From: Opitutia bacterium
Lineage (GTDB): Bacteria; Verrucomicrobiota; Verrucomicrobiia; Opitutales; UBA953
Direction of reading: 5' to 3'
Assembly: GCA_947460445.1 (NCBI GenBank)
Contig: CANHHS010000003.1
Coordinates: 1-31,552 of the forward strand
Length of the DNA stretch: 31,552 nucleotides
Positions 30,951-31,552 of the stretch are shown here, one piece after another (the first letter of the stretch is position 1; the number at the start of each line of letters is the position of its first letter). The translations under genes and the position numbers were made by a program. Under the pieces are notes generated by a model. That model had not been told where the DNA came from and did no database searches. It worked only from the letters and a program-made list of their open reading frames with translations.

Positions 30951-31552
30951 CCTTTACCACCTCTACCAAGGGTGTGGAGAATGCCTTGGATTTGCCAGTT
31001 GCGAGCACGGCCTTCGAAGCCGAGGCGTTGGCGCACGTCCTCTAATTCATCAGGTCGTAAGCCGGCTGGCCATTCGAGCCATGTTTCAAGGGCTGCTTGG
31101 ACGTCTTCTGACAACGGCAGAATCGCGTCGGTTGCCACCATGTCTGCAAGTCCTTCAGGGAGCATGGCTCCAAAGATACCATCAATGAGGCCGCGCCGCG
31201 TTGCATCCTTTTGAGGGATATCTTTTAGCCATCGCACAACATGCTCCCGCCACTGTGGTCTCTGTCGGCACAAATTCCCATAGAGCTCAATGCGACGTTG
31301 GGGGTGGCCTGCAGGACGAAGGCCACGTAGTTTCCATCGCCCGGATTGTTCAAGGTAGAGTTCCGCTGCGTCTGACATTGCAAAGGATTCCGCGCTATGA
31401 CGCAGGGCGAGTTCTGCCATGGGGGCGCGGTTGCCGCCCTGACCGAGGCACTCGAGCACTGCGCAGTGTAGGCTGTCATGCCAACCGAGCTTTGCACGTC
31501 GTTGAGTCAGCCATTGTGATTTAGTTTCAAAGCGCTCGGAGGCTCTCCGTCG
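30947..31552 (-). CDS. DUF2851-like protein, C-terminal part (partial)
   Basis: The minus-strand frame is open from the TAG at 30947-30949 to the window edge, so the start lies outside; a GTG at 31459 is probably internal. The visible 201 residues contain a segment LGWHDSLHCAVLECLGQGGNRAPMAEL and then RGLRPAGHPQRRIELYGNLC. These resemble the LG.g.Nr.pF and RPanhP..Rl motifs of the DUF2851 family, whose function is not known. The C-terminus has a WQIQGILHTLGRGGKG end. Its stop overlaps that of sufS by 4 nt tail to tail, and no terminator is visible between them. The family call is from memory of the motifs. Confidence 0.6.
   Translation of the reverse strand, partial: RRRASERFETKSQWLTQRRAKLGWHDSLHCAVLECLGQGGNRAPMAELALRHSAESFAMSDAAELYLEQSGRWKLRGLRPAGHPQRRIELYGNLCRQRPQWREHVVRWLKDIPQKDATRRGLIDGIFGAMLPEGLADMVATDAILPLSEDVQAALETWLEWPAGLRPDELEDVRQRLGFEGRARNWQIQGILHTLGRGGKG

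Overview
The window is a gene-dense bacterial chromosome segment with roughly balanced base composition. It shows no tRNA, rRNA, insertion sequence, CRISPR array or phage gene. The best lineage guess is Verrucomicrobiota, probably Opitutia-like. The reasons are the complete dcw (division and cell wall) cluster carrying a murC-murB fusion, a LysM lipoprotein gene between murD and ftsW, a strongly divergent FtsZ, a PPi-type phosphofructokinase, and the near absence of Shine-Dalgarno sequences at isolated starts. This assignment is inference from gene content, not from a marker comparison.

Left part (1-11251): the 3' end of purB, a PPi-dependent phosphofructokinase with a hairpin terminator, a secreted FecR-domain protein with a Gly/Thr-rich and polyproline tail, tmk-holB (dTMP kinase and DNA polymerase III delta'), and a secreted HtrA-type protease followed 4 nt later by a paralogue whose whole catalytic triad is substituted. 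Next come an ECF sigma factor and a small single-pass membrane protein. On the minus strand lie a DUF3568-like lipoprotein with a strong terminator, aroC, and, overlapping aroC, a degenerate G3E/CobW-like P-loop protein. The 356-nt gap 10896-11251 holds a Fur-like site, an AT-rich segment and the MraZ boxes.

Central part (11252-29681): mraZ-rsmH-ftsL-ftsI-murE-murF-mraY-murD-lysM-ftsW-murG-murCB-ddl-ftsQ-ftsA-ftsZ, all on the plus strand in the textbook order. Almost every junction is an ATGA/TAATG overlap or a 1-nt gap, so translation is probably coupled. The exceptions are mraZ/rsmH and the two junctions around the LysM gene. Together these genes make UDP-MurNAc-pentapeptide (MurB to MurF, Ddl), lipid I and II (MraY, MurG), polymerise and crosslink septal peptidoglycan (FtsW, FtsI) and build the divisome (FtsL, FtsQ, FtsA, FtsZ). 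The DNPR motif of MurE predicts meso-diaminopimelate peptidoglycan.

Right part (29727-31552): a SufS-type cysteine desulfurase, then a convergent, partial DUF2851-like gene whose stop overlaps the sufS stop.

The most notable points are the FtsZ lacking the T7-loop catalytic Asp and the GGGTGTG signature, the inactive HtrA paralogue beside an active one, the paired hairpins bracketing the ftsW start, the degenerate GTPase beside aroC, and the extended 10-bp-phased MraZ box array.
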